Positions 10,729 through 18,970 of a DNA stretch of 64,000 nt are shown here, one piece after another. The notes beneath the pieces are model-generated. The model did not search any database. It saw only the letters and a list, made by a program, of their open reading frames with translations, and was not told the DNA's origin. A program made the position numbers and the translations under genes. This stretch comes from G963422445 sp963422445 (GTDB lineage Bacteria > Pseudomonadota > Alphaproteobacteria > Thalassobaculales > Thalassobaculaceae): contig OY729512.2 of NCBI GenBank assembly GCA_963422445.2, positions 2,728,001 to 2,792,000 of the forward strand, given 5' to 3'. Within the stretch, counting starts at the first letter, position 1, and each line of letters begins with the position of its first letter.

Positions 10729-11232
10729 CTCCGATAGACTGTTTTGCGATTATTGCCAGACCGTGGCAGCGGAGTATCAGGGCCTTGAAATCGAGGAAAT
10801 CCATATCGATGCAATTGCGTCGCTGCTTGTGCATGGCCGGAACGGTTCGATGTCGTGGTAACGTCGAACATGTTCGGCGATATTCTTTCCAATCTCGCCA
10901 ACGAACTCGCTGGCGGTCCTGGTCTCGGCGCTTCGCTCAATGCCGGCGGCAATTCGGCCGTCGACCAAGCGGCGCATGAGTCAGTTCCGGATATCATCGT
11001 CGGGCAGGGGATCGCCAATCCGACCACGTCGATTGCTTCAACCGCCATGTTGCTCGATTGGATTGGCGAACGATCCGACAGCAATGCCCTGCACGAGGCC
11101 GCGCGGGCGATGGAACTGGCGCTTGACAACACGCTGGTGGATCCGGCGTCGCGCACCCCGGATATGGGCGACGGTTTGTTACCGGCGCTTTCGCACAGGC
11201 GGTTGTCGACAAGATCACAAAGGAGTGAGCCG

Positions 11233-12066
11233 ATGAAGACAGTAGCCCTGCCAGCTGGCGAAACGGTCCCGGCGCTCGGGCTCGGAACCTGGCACATGGG
11301 TGAGCGCGGCCGCGATGCGGCGAAAGAGGTCGCAGCCCTGTCGCGTGGCCTCGATCTCGGCATGACCTTGATTGATACCGCCGAAATGTATGGCCGCGGC
11401 GGTGCTGAGCGCGTAGTTGCGCAGGCCATCGCCGGACGGCGTGACGAAGTTTTCATCGTCTCGAAGGTTTTGCCGTACAACGCCAGCCGGCGTGGAACCA
11501 TCAAGGCTTGCGAGGACAGCCTACGGCGCCTTTCGGCCAATGTCATCGACCTTTATCTCCTGCATTGGCCCGGCCCGCACCAGTTGGCCGATACCGTTGC
11601 GGCTTTCGAACAGTTGCAACAGCAGGGGAAGATCCGCCACTGGGTTGTCAGCAATTTTGATCTGACCGACATGCAGGATCTCCATGCGGTTCCCGGTGGC
11701 GACCGGTGCCAGACCAACCAGGTCATCTACAATCTCTCGCGTCGCGGCGTGGAGTGGGATCTGACGTCATGGTGTGTTCGACAGGACATGCCAATCATGG
11801 CCTATTCGCCACTTGAGCAGGGGCGCATCGCCAACATCGACGCGTTACGGACCGTCGCCGTGCGCCATGGTGTTCAGCCATTACAGGTCGCTCTCGCCTG
11901 GGTCTTGCGACGTGATGGCGTGATCGCAATACCCAAGACCAGCACAATCGAGCATGTCGAACAGAACCGTGTTGCCCATGACCTGGTACTGGACGCGCGC
12001 GATCTTGAGGACCTTGATCAGGCCTTCCCGCCGCCTGACCGGAAGCAAATGCTGGAAATGTTGTAG
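11233..12066 (+). CDS. aldo/keto reductase
   Basis: 277-residue NADPH-dependent oxidoreductase of the AKR superfamily, closest in feel to the 2,5-diketogluconate reductase/YeaE group. Visible landmarks are LGLGTWHMGE at the N-terminus, the catalytic Asp/Tyr segment DTAEMYGRGGAE (residues about 45-56), SKVLPYNASRRG carrying the Lys, LLHWPGPHQL carrying the His, and WVVSNFD. The C-terminal IPKTSTIEHVEQN is the cofactor 2'-phosphate region. The ATG has a good aaggag site that overlaps the TGA of the dead dehydrogenase, so the two were once coupled. The reading frame also stays open upstream, through the pseudogene; the start at 11233 is chosen on the ribosome site and the family N-terminus. Confidence 0.92.
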   Translation: MKTVALPAGETVPALGLGTWHMGERGRDAAKEVAALSRGLDLGMTLIDTAEMYGRGGAERVVAQAIAGRRDEVFIVSKVLPYNASRRGTIKACEDSLRRLSANVIDLYLLHWPGPHQLADTVAAFEQLQQQGKIRHWVVSNFDLTDMQDLHAVPGGDRCQTNQVIYNLSRRGVEWDLTSWCVRQDMPIMAYSPLEQGRIANIDALRTVAVRHGVQPLQVALAWVLRRDGVIAIPKTSTIEHVEQNRVAHDLVLDARDLEDLDQAFPPPDRKQMLEML

Positions 12067-12089
12067 GCTTGCGCGTCGCAGCCTCCGGC

Positions 12090-12128
12090 TGCACTCAAGG
12101 TAGTATCATTGGAACTGCCTTGAGTGCA
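12090..12128. terminator. bidirectional terminator hairpin between convergent genes
   Basis: tgcactcaagg and its exact complement ccttgagtgca form an 11-bp stem around a 17-nt loop, extendable through a G-T pair. It sits in the 64-bp gap between the convergent aldo/keto reductase (ends 12066) and the Ldh2-type dehydrogenase (ends 12131). No strong U tract is visible. Confidence 0.6.
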
Positions 12129-12130
12129 AG

Positions 12131-13267
12131 TCATGGATGTTCGTCGGTCATGTCGATCTCCTGCGGTGTCACACCTGCATTCCTGGCCGTGGCGACGATA
12201 TCGTTCCAGCTTTCACTGGTCAGCGGCACGCCGCTGACCAATCGTTCGGCCATGGTTTTTCGTTCTTTTTCACCCGGGATCTGGACGGTTCCACCGGGAC
12301 TGCTTGGCCGCGCGCTCTTGAGGAAGGCCACATAGGAGCGAACTTCGGAAACGAAGGAGTCATCAGAATGGCCGAAGGCCTGCGGGATCATGTAGATCGA
12401 GAACATACCGTTGCAGAAGCGCCGTCTTGGTTCGCCAAGCGCCCCTGCGCATCCTGATCCCGTGAGCGCGCCCGCCATCATTTCCATCAGGAAATTGAGC
12501 CCGGACCCCTTGTGTTCGCCGAATGCGCGCAGGGCTCCGGCCCCGTTGCTTGCGTTCGGATACTCACCCGGTGGGGTCTCGCCATAAAGCGGGATCGGAT
12601 CACCAGTGATCTGACCGGTCTCGGAAATGATCGCATCATCCGGGAGCGGTGCGCCACCCTTCAGCGCCACCAAAGCCTTGCCTTCGGCGACGACGGAGGT
12701 GGCCATGTCAAGAATGATCGGAGCATCACCGTCATCAAGCGGGATACCGGCGCAGAACGGTGATGTGCTCATGCGGCGATCAATGCCGCCATAGGGCGCG
12801 ACCAGCAGACTTCCTCGGACATTCACCATATGGATGGAGACAAGATCGGCGGCCGCCGCCCGTTCAGCCCAATCGCCGATACGTCCGAGATGGCCGGAGT
12901 CACGCAGTGCGGTGAAGGCGATGCCATTGGCGCGGGCCTTGGCGATGCCGATATCGACGGTCTGTTCGCCGGTGGTCTGGCCAAAGCCGTACTTGCCGTC
13001 GATGACCGCCAGGGTACCGGTTTCCTGGATCACATCGACGGTGACATCGGCGACTAGGGTGCCATCACGCAATTGTTGGGTGTAGCGGGGTACCCGGATC
13101 ACGCCATGGCTGTCATGGCCGCGCAGATTCGCGCCGACCAGGCGTTCGCCGATGCGGTCGCCTTCAGCTGAAGAACACCCGGCACAGGCAAAGATCCGGC
13201 TTATCAACGATTTCAACGGCCCGGCGTCGATATGGACCAAGCCGTTGCTACGGCGCAGTGCGGGCAT
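12131..13267 (-). CDS. malate/L-lactate dehydrogenase-family oxidoreductase (Ldh2/YiaK type)
   Basis: 378-residue NAD(P)-dependent 2-hydroxyacid/2-ketoacid reductase of the Ldh_2 fold, unrelated to classical MDH. Signatures include NLRGHDSHGVIRVPRY near residue 50 (catalytic His in the SHG motif), a DSGHLGRIG stretch near 130, MSTSPFCAGIP near 180 and EHKGSGLNFLMEMMAGALTG near 265. The frame also allows a TTG one codon earlier. Last gene of the four-gene cluster RraA-like, 2-hydroxyacid dehydrogenase, aldolase, Ldh2, with a 17-bp gap to the aldolase. The substrate is not determined by sequence. Confidence 0.9.
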   Translation of the reverse strand: MPALRRSNGLVHIDAGPLKSLISRIFACAGCSSAEGDRIGERLVGANLRGHDSHGVIRVPRYTQQLRDGTLVADVTVDVIQETGTLAVIDGKYGFGQTTGEQTVDIGIAKARANGIAFTALRDSGHLGRIGDWAERAAAADLVSIHMVNVRGSLLVAPYGGIDRRMSTSPFCAGIPLDDGDAPIILDMATSVVAEGKALVALKGGAPLPDDAIISETGQITGDPIPLYGETPPGEYPNASNGAGALRAFGEHKGSGLNFLMEMMAGALTGSGCAGALGEPRRRFCNGMFSIYMIPQAFGHSDDSFVSEVRSYVAFLKSARPSSPGGTVQIPGEKERKTMAERLVSGVPLTSESWNDIVATARNAGVTPQEIDMTDEHP

Positions 13268-13284
13268 CAAGGCAGGCTCTTTGA

Positions 13285-14037
13285 TCAGGCCCGGACGGCA
13301 GCGACCGACGCCGATACCTGTTGTGTCAGCAGTCGAACGTCATTTGACAGGGATGCGAAGTCGAAACCGCAGTCGTACATCTGTCTGATGTAGGCGGGAT
13401 CCATGCAATGCAACCCGGCCTTGATGCCGGCTTTTTTCGCAGTTGCCAGAACATGCTGGATGGCGTCATAGACCTTGCCGGGTTTGCGGTCGAGGCCCGG
13501 GGCCTCGCCCATCGTGATCGACAGGTCGCTTGGCCCGACATAGATGCCGGTAAGGTGGGGCGTGCTGCAGATCTCTTCGGCATTGCCCACGGCTTCTTCA
13601 GTTTCGATCATGGCCATGGAGACGATCTGGCGATTGGCTTCATTGTGATAATCGGGATAGATCGTTCCGGCGCGAACTGGCCCGGAACTGCGATATCCGT
13701 CTGGCGCATACAAGGTTGCCCCGACGAATGCCTCGGCATCGGCGCGGGTGTTGACCATCGGGCAGATGATTCCCAAGGCGCCGGCGTCGAGCAGTTTCAT
13801 GATGATGCCGGCCTCCAGCCAGGGAACCCGGCACAGGGTCGTCTTGCCGCTCGCTGCCATGGCCTGCATCATCGGGACAGCGGTGGTATAATCGATCAGA
13901 CCGTGTTGTAGGTCGATCGTAATCGAGTCGAAATTCTGTTGCGACATCAGCTCGGCAGAAAATGAACTCGGGATGCCGAGCCAGCCGTTCAGGGCTGGTT
14001 TGCCGGCATTCCAGGTTTCGCGCAGACTGTTAGGCAT
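13285..14037 (-). CDS. HpcH/HpaI-family aldolase
   Basis: 250-residue class II metal-dependent aldolase of the HpcH/HpaI group, which cleaves 2-keto-3-deoxy or 4-hydroxy-2-keto acids to pyruvate and an aldehyde. Visible motifs are SITIDLQHGLIDY (residues 37-49, catalytic His region), CRVPWLEAGIIMKLLDAGALGIICPMV near 75-100, MIETEEAVGNAEEI (metal ligand Glu) and IYVGPSDLSITMG (metal ligand Asp). Starts with ATG after ggagacc. It lies between the 2-hydroxyacid dehydrogenase (28 bp) and the Ldh2-type gene (17 bp), which supports a single sugar-acid or hydroxy-keto-acid route. Confidence 0.92.
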   Translation of the reverse strand: MPNSLRETWNAGKPALNGWLGIPSSFSAELMSQQNFDSITIDLQHGLIDYTTAVPMMQAMAASGKTTLCRVPWLEAGIIMKLLDAGALGIICPMVNTRADAEAFVGATLYAPDGYRSSGPVRAGTIYPDYHNEANRQIVSMAMIETEEAVGNAEEICSTPHLTGIYVGPSDLSITMGEAPGLDRKPGKVYDAIQHVLATAKKAGIKAGLHCMDPAYIRQMYDCGFDFASLSNDVRLLTQQVSASVAAVRA

Positions 14038-14065
14038 GGATGGTCTCCGGAGATAGCGTGACGGG

Positions 14066-15052
14066 TCAGGACTTCAGGACTTGCGTATTGACGATGCATT
14101 CGGTGTCGGGGCGACCGTCGAACACGCGCAGGACGTTATCGACGGTCTGTATGGCCATCCGCTCCGTGGACTCGATCGTGACGCCGGCGATATGCGGACT
14201 CAGAATCACGTTGTCGAGGGTGAACAGCGGGTGATCGGCCGATGACGGTTCGTCGACCAGGACGTCAATGCCCGCCGACCGGATCTCGCCACTGGTCAGG
14301 GCGTTGTGGAGCGCGGCCTCGTCGATAATGCCGCCACGGGCGCAATTGACGATGCAAGCGGTCGGTTTCATGGCCCTGAACTGCGGCGTGGCGAACATGT
14401 TGGTCGTCTCCGCCGTCTTCATGCAATGGACCGCCACCGCATCCATGTCGCCGAGCACGGCATTGTAGTCGGAGATGGGCTCGGCTCCCCCGGCTCTTAT
14501 CATGGCGTCGTCGACATAGGGATCATAGGCGAAGACCTCCATGTCAAAGCCGTTCGCCCGTTTCGCGACTCGACTGCCGATACGTCCAAACCCGACGATC
14601 AGGAGTTTCTTGCTTTCAAGGTCGAAACCGCGGACGGGGTAACGGTCGCGCCAGTTGTCCTGCCGGGCGACGCGGTCATACCGGAACACGTCCTTGGCCA
14701 GTGCGAGCAGCATCGCCATGGCCTGTTCGGCGACGGATACCATGTTGGAGTGGACCGCGATACAGAGTGGAATCCCGCGTTCGTTCAGGGTCTCGAGATC
14801 GACTGCGTCGTAGCCGACCCCGTGGCGGGAGACGGCCATCAGGTCGGGGGCCATGTCGATGATCCGTCGGGTTATTCGCGCCGTCCGGACGGTAAACGCG
14901 TGAACGTCTCTCGCCGCTTCGGCGATCTCGTTCTCGTCAATCGAGTCACAATGGACGATTTCAACATCGTCCCGAGCTTCCAGAATCGCGATGCCCTTGG
15001 CGTGCAGCGGCTGGATGACCAGAACGCGTTTCTTGTTGGTCTCGGGCGGCAT
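14066..15052 (-). CDS. D-isomer-specific 2-hydroxyacid dehydrogenase
   Basis: 328-residue NAD-dependent dehydrogenase of the D-3-phosphoglycerate/hydroxypyruvate type. The Rossmann motif is LLIVGFGRIGSRVAKRA near residue 148, the NAD Asp region is FAYDPYVDD and the catalytic segments are CARGGIIDEAAL (Arg) and LSPHIAGVT (His). The N-terminus KRVLVIQPLHAKGIAIL matches the substrate domain. It starts 10 bp after the RraA-like gene stop and is the second gene of the cluster. No ACT domain is present, so it is not a full serA. Confidence 0.92.
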   Translation of the reverse strand: MPPETNKKRVLVIQPLHAKGIAILEARDDVEIVHCDSIDENEIAEAARDVHAFTVRTARITRRIIDMAPDLMAVSRHGVGYDAVDLETLNERGIPLCIAVHSNMVSVAEQAMAMLLALAKDVFRYDRVARQDNWRDRYPVRGFDLESKKLLIVGFGRIGSRVAKRANGFDMEVFAYDPYVDDAMIRAGGAEPISDYNAVLGDMDAVAVHCMKTAETTNMFATPQFRAMKPTACIVNCARGGIIDEAALHNALTSGEIRSAGIDVLVDEPSSADHPLFTLDNVILSPHIAGVTIESTERMAIQTVDNVLRVFDGRPDTECIVNTQVLKS

Positions 15053-15062
15053 GTTTGCGTCC

Positions 15063-15770
15063 TCAATGAATCTCGGCCGAATCGGCCATGGCTTGCTTCA
15101 GAATTTCGACATTGAAGCCCGGGGCGCGTGCGACATCGAGAATGACGGCTTCGCGTCGGGTCAGGAGATCGATCGCGTCCGGCAAATCCTTGACGCAATC
15201 GCGCGGCACTACGACCGCGCCATGGCGATCGGCGTGGATGATGTCATTTGGCTTTACGGCCATACCGAAGACATTCACTTCACACTCGATTGCAACCAGA
15301 TACACCCAGGCATGGCTCGGCGCGATCTTGCCGCCGAGCAGCTGGAATCCGGGGGCGCATGCGTCAATGTCGCGAAACGAGCCGTTCGTGACGACACCCA
15401 GACAACCGAGCCCCTGGTGGATCGCGGTATTGACCTCGCCCCAGAATGCGCCGAATCCCGGAGTCGGATCGATATCCTGGATCACGCTGATTGACGGACC
15501 GGGATCTGCCGCGACGGTTTCGTAATAGCGTGCCCGCATCTCGCGAATGTCGGCTTGTGAGCCTTGCGGCGGCGTCATGGACCGGATCATGGCGGTGCGC
15601 GCATAGCCGACAATCGGCGGCAGGCCCGGATCGAAGCATTGCATGTGCTCAATCGTGAAGCTCTTGACGCGGTATTCAGCACTCAAATGTTCCAGACCGT
15701 TACATATGGTCGGTGTGTCCCATTCGGCCAGTTTCTCAAGATCGACCCCTGTAAGTTGACCGTCGCCCAT
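15063..15770 (-). CDS. RraA-family protein (hydroxymethyl-oxoglutarate aldolase/dimethylmenaquinone methyltransferase-like)
   Basis: 235 residues from ATG (MGDGQLTGVDLEKL) after ggaaggga. The frame opens further upstream to 15887 but without a sensible N-terminus. RraA-fold landmarks are the DTPTICNGLEHL opening, GCLGVVTNGSFRDID near residue 125 (the family G-x(n)-G-x-x-R-D motif) and IIHADRHGAVVVP near 190. Members act as class II pyruvate aldolases on 4-hydroxy-4-methyl-2-oxoglutarate or bind RNase E. The catabolic neighbours favour an aldolase or decarboxylase role here. First gene of the minus-strand cluster; a decayed sugar kinase lies divergently upstream. Confidence 0.88.
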   Translation of the reverse strand: MGDGQLTGVDLEKLAEWDTPTICNGLEHLSAEYRVKSFTIEHMQCFDPGLPPIVGYARTAMIRSMTPPQGSQADIREMRARYYETVAADPGPSISVIQDIDPTPGFGAFWGEVNTAIHQGLGCLGVVTNGSFRDIDACAPGFQLLGGKIAPSHAWVYLVAIECEVNVFGMAVKPNDIIHADRHGAVVVPRDCVKDLPDAIDLLTRREAVILDVARAPGFNVEILKQAMADSAEIH

Positions 15771-15928
15771 TGTCGATGTTCCCTTCCAGACTTGCAATTG
15801 CAGTTGTTCATTGCAGATTGGTGGGCAGTGTAGCAAGCCTGATGTGCCAGCGGGGAGCAGAGTTGCGGAGGGCCGGGTGTAAATCACGGCTCCGATGCCA
15901 GGTTGTCAGACGAACGATCGGGGCTGAA

Positions 15929-16500
15929 GTGACGGACGGACATCTCGACATCCTCTGCATGGGAGAGGCGATGATGGAGTTGACGCGCCGGGACGACGGC
16001 CATGGCGGATCGGTCTATCCCGGCGGATTTGATGGCGATACATCCAACTGCGCCATCGCGGCGGCGCGGCAGGTTGCCCGCGTCGGCTATATTCGGCGTT
16101 GGGCCCGGACCGGTTCGGGGCGTTTTGTCGTGATCTCTGGACGGCTGAGGGGATCGATATCTCCGGCGTCGCCGGCGATCAGGCGGCGCTGATCGGTGTT
16201 TATTTCATTGAACCGGCGGGCGAAGGACCGGATTTTTTACCTAATTACCGCAAGGGGTCGGCGGCGAGCCGGATGACGTCTGCGACGGTTCCGGGCGATC
16301 TGATCCGGCGCTCCGGATTTTTAATAACATCCGCGATCAGCCAGGCCATCAGCGCGAGCGCCTGCGATGCCGTCTATCACGCCATCGCCGTGGCGCGGGA
16401 AGCGGGCCGTAAGGTTGCCTACGACACCAATCTGTGTCTCAACCTGTGGTCGCTGGCCTACACCTGGGCGATCATCCATGACACGACGCGCCCTGCCCAT
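15929..16500 (+). pseudogene. PfkB-family sugar kinase (2-dehydro-3-deoxygluconokinase-like), decayed
   Basis: A GTG start gives HLDILCMGEAMMELT, the first strand and substrate loop of PfkB kinases. GGFDGDTSNCAIAAARQ follows, with the GGD/N motif. A frameshift near 16095 moves the sequence into another frame (PDRFGAFCRDLWTAEGIDI, then FLPNYRKGSAASRM, then GRKVAYDTNLCLNLW). It then ends abruptly around 16500, before the C-terminal GAGD nucleotide motif. The N-terminal two thirds of a KdgK-like kinase therefore remain. KDG kinase would fit the adjacent keto-acid cluster, from which it reads divergently. Confidence 0.75.
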
Positions 16501-16599
16501 CAGTCATTTTTTCTCTGCGCGTATTGCTTGCAGAACGGACTTTGGGGGCCGTTGTCCATAAACCGCTCCATCGTCCGTGTTCCGATGGCGAGGCGGGGC

Positions 16600-16796
16600 G
16601 GCACGACCCGAAAGTGCCGGAGGAAACCTGGCACTATCTGACGGCCTGGATTGCGGAGCACGGCCTGCGCCCTTATATCGGCCGTAGCTGGCCGTTTTCT
16701 CGCGCGGCCGAAGCGCTTCAGGCCCTCCTCGACCGCGACGTGATCGGCAAGGCAGTACTGGTCCCGGACGATGGTCCGATCTCTGCCAGTGTCTGA
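16600..16796 (+). pseudogene. C-terminal fragment of a zinc-type alcohol dehydrogenase/quinone oxidoreductase
   Basis: Residues such as GLRPYIGRSWPFSRAAEAL and DRDVIGKAVLVPD match the last ~50 residues of MDR-family oxidoreductases. No N-terminus or cofactor fold is present. It abuts the truncated kinase, as if a deletion fused two gene remnants. Confidence 0.55.
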
Positions 16797-16984
16797 CGTC
16801 GCCGGATCCGGCGGTGACCGGGGCAGGCCGCCGTGCCGCCGCTATCACGGTGCTTGAAAATGTCTGCAGATCGCTTCAGTCACCCGACGGGCGCGGTCCA
16901 AGCGTATTACAGCATTTGAACCCGAATTTCGGCCGGAACCGGATGCCGCCAGACTCGTTTGTCTTTCGAGGCATTTCCCGACCT

Positions 16985-17998
16985 CTAGTCGACGAGAATC
17001 GTTCCGTCCGGTTTGAAGGCATGAAACACGAACGCGAAAGTCACATCATATGGAATGTCGACCAATAATCCGCCGGCCTGCCTCTGAACCACAACATTGC
17101 CGACATCGCGGCCCTGTTCGATGCGCTGGCTATCAAGGGCAGAATTCTGCCCCGGCGCCCAGGTGATGACGATGTCGCCAGTCTCGATCCGTTGGCGTTG
17201 GCGCAGCAGATCGAGGGTCCAGGCCATGTTGCCGATAACCACCACGCGCTGGAGGGGGGTCACGCCCTTCGGAACTTCGCCACGATACAGAAACGGAAAT
17301 CCGGAACTGTCATAGCCGACATACGGATTGGCGCCGTAAGGGCGGAAATCCGGATTGTTTGGAACCAGCACGGAGGCGCCGGGGCGGCGGGCAGCGAAGT
17401 TTGCATAGGATTCGAGCCGTGCCGGCAGGATGTCGAGACGTTTTCCGGTCATTGCTCCGACGATGGCCTCGCCGATAAATTGCTGCCACCAGCTTTCCGT
17501 CTGGCGGTCATACATGATCAGGTCGGAATGACGCAGTTTTCCCGTCGTTCCAAAGTCGAGAAGACGTCCGTCCACTTCCCGGCGGAAAACAATGGCGGCA
17601 TTGCAAAGAGGGCAGTACGTGATGGCGACCGGAACCCCGCCGACGATATCATTGACAATCTCGTGCCACGTCAACACGCGCAAGGGGTATGCGCGCGCAA
17701 CGCCGTTGATTTGCAGGCCGATGACCGGTTCGGTCGCGGACAAGCCGGTATCCTGGGTCAGCGGAACGAATACCGGGTCGTCCAGAGGGGGGATGCCGTC
17801 CTTTGGCGGTCCACCCGACAGGATTTCGCCAAAGTCCACCGAGTGGCGGCTGAAATCCGTATTTGGCCATTCGTGGCGCCAGGCATCGGGATTGGCGTTC
17901 GCGTTCGAGGATGCAAGACCCGTACACAGCAGGATGAAAAACAGAGACGGTACCGCGGCACCGATGCGACATATCGACCTTTGCAAGGATACGACCAT
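16985..17998 (-). CDS. exported DUF3179 domain protein
   Basis: 337 residues from ATG (MVVSLQRSICRIG); an alternative ATG lies six codons upstream. A signal peptide covers about residues 1-35 (hydrophobic VPSLFFILLCTGLA followed by SNANANP). The DUF3179 core shows RAYPLRVLTWHEIVND and VAITYCPLCNAAIVFRR, whose CPLC pair and conserved residues define the family, then FGTTGKLRHSDLIMYDR and SWWQQFIGEAIVG. The biochemical role of DUF3179 is unknown; the CxxC-like pair and periplasmic location suggest a metal- or redox-linked function, as inference only. It stands alone between decayed regions. Confidence 0.85.
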   Translation of the reverse strand: MVVSLQRSICRIGAAVPSLFFILLCTGLASSNANANPDAWRHEWPNTDFSRHSVDFGEILSGGPPKDGIPPLDDPVFVPLTQDTGLSATEPVIGLQINGVARAYPLRVLTWHEIVNDIVGGVPVAITYCPLCNAAIVFRREVDGRLLDFGTTGKLRHSDLIMYDRQTESWWQQFIGEAIVGAMTGKRLDILPARLESYANFAARRPGASVLVPNNPDFRPYGANPYVGYDSSGFPFLYRGEVPKGVTPLQRVVVIGNMAWTLDLLRQRQRIETGDIVITWAPGQNSALDSQRIEQGRDVGNVVVQRQAGGLLVDIPYDVTFAFVFHAFKPDGTILVD

Positions 17999-18016
17999 CA
18001 CCCAATCCCCTGCCAT

Positions 18017-18418
18017 GCTCCGGACATTGAGATCGATTCCACTTGCTGGTGCCCGTCGTGTTCGACGACTCCTGTCATGCCGTTGGTCTCAATCCTGTAG
18101 ATTTCTGCACAATACCACAAACCTCGTCGGCGTTACCCGATACGTTATGGCAGAAGCATATTGTTGTGGACTCCGCGCCGGCGACGCTTCGGCCGAACAC
18201 AGCAGACGACGGGAAAAACGGTGCTTACCGTGTGCGAGAGGCTTGCCCGGCGGTCATATGCCAACCACAAGAGGGCTGTCGCCCTTCCGTAGCAACCGAT
18301 GTCTGGGTGGGTTTGCCGGCGGATGGTGCGGGAATGATGGCCATGACCGGATCGGCGGGTGAGGGGCTAGTGGATTGATCGTTACAGATATATCCATTAG
18401 TATCTGTTCATCAATACG
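18017..18418. other. intergenic region without a recognised gene
   Basis: Between the DUF3179 gene and the dead antitoxin. Short open frames on both strands show no family motif and no ribosome site. The AT-rich end (18376-18418) could hold the promoter of the former toxin-antitoxin module. Confidence 0.5.
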
Positions 18419-18640
18419 ATGAACATATTGCTTCCCGAAAGTTTCAAGTCTTTCGTAGACGATCGGGTCAGTGCGGGCGGTTACAATACTTCAAGCGATT
18501 ATGTCTGCGAACTGATCCGCAAAGACTAGGAATATCACCGTTTACGTGGCTTGGTTCTCGAAGGCGGGGCGTCGCCGAGAGTGGTTACGGCCGATGCGTA
18601 CTTCGACCGGCTCCGATGCCGGGTTCGTGATGCGGACTGA
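18419..18640 (+). pseudogene. ParD/CC2985-type antitoxin with an in-frame amber codon
   Basis: The frame MNILLPESFKSFVDDRVSAG, then YNTSSDYVCELIRKD, is the ribbon-helix-helix N-terminus of ParD-like antitoxins. A TAG at 18527-18529 stops it after 36 residues. The same frame then continues as YHRLRGLVLEGGASPR and ADAYFDRLRCRVRDAD to a TGA at 18638-18640, the normal antitoxin C-terminus of about 73 residues. A single nonsense change has therefore removed the toxin-binding part. The toxin gene downstream is also broken. Confidence 0.8.
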
Positions 18641-18642
18641 TC

Positions 18643-18970
18643 GTGAGCGGCAACCCGGTTGTCCTTCGAGAGCAGGCGCTGTCAATGTCGATGAGGAGGT
18701 GGAGCATTATGTGGTCGAGGCCGGGTTGCGGTTTCGCTGGCCTTAATCGGCACGCTGGAGGATGCCTTTCACCATATAAGTAAACAGCCGGGGAGTGGCT
18801 CGCTTCGCTATGCTCATGAACTGGATATTCCCGGCCTGAGCTTCAGGTTGACTGGAAAGTTTCCGTATCTGGTCTTCTACGTCGAAAAGGAGGTGGAAAT
18901 CGATGTCTGGTATGTCCTGCACGGTGCACGCGACATTCCTGCCTGGATGCAGGAGCCGCGCGAGAACTGA
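18643..18970 (+). pseudogene. ParE/RelE-family toxin, two frameshifts
   Basis: A GTG start 3 bp after the antitoxin gives SGNPVVLREQAL. After a frameshift near 18680 comes VDEEVEHYVVEAGLRFRW. A second near 18740 leads into ALIGTLEDAFHHISKQPGSG, then LRYAHELDIPGLSFRLTG, FPYLVFYVE and VWYVLHGARDIPAWM, ending at TGA 18968-18970. This is the complete ParE length and motif order, so the gene was whole before decay. The toxin carries lesions as well as the antitoxin, which fits loss of the toxin being required before loss of the antitoxin. Confidence 0.78.

Larger units (their letters stand above)
8665..11228 (+). pseudogene. isocitrate/isopropylmalate dehydrogenase-family gene, split by an IS and frameshifted
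   Basis: The N-terminus reads MRLPLLAGDGIGPEI, with RENTEGFYADR near residue 115, typical of the beta-decarboxylating dehydrogenase family (isopropylmalate, isocitrate, tartrate). Removing the IS at 9233-10728 and one 4-bp duplication rejoins NVLKLS to DRLFCDYC in frame, exactly the family motif. The gene resumes with VVVTSNMFGDILSNLANELAGG. Other lesions are a frameshift near 9115 (before KITREG), one near 10850 (before FDVVVTSNMF) and one near 11180 (before FAQAVVDKITKE, stop 11226-11228). Four independent hits mean the gene is dead. The substrate cannot be told from sequence. It lay just upstream of the aldo/keto reductase, whose ribosome site overlaps its stop. Confidence 0.85.
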
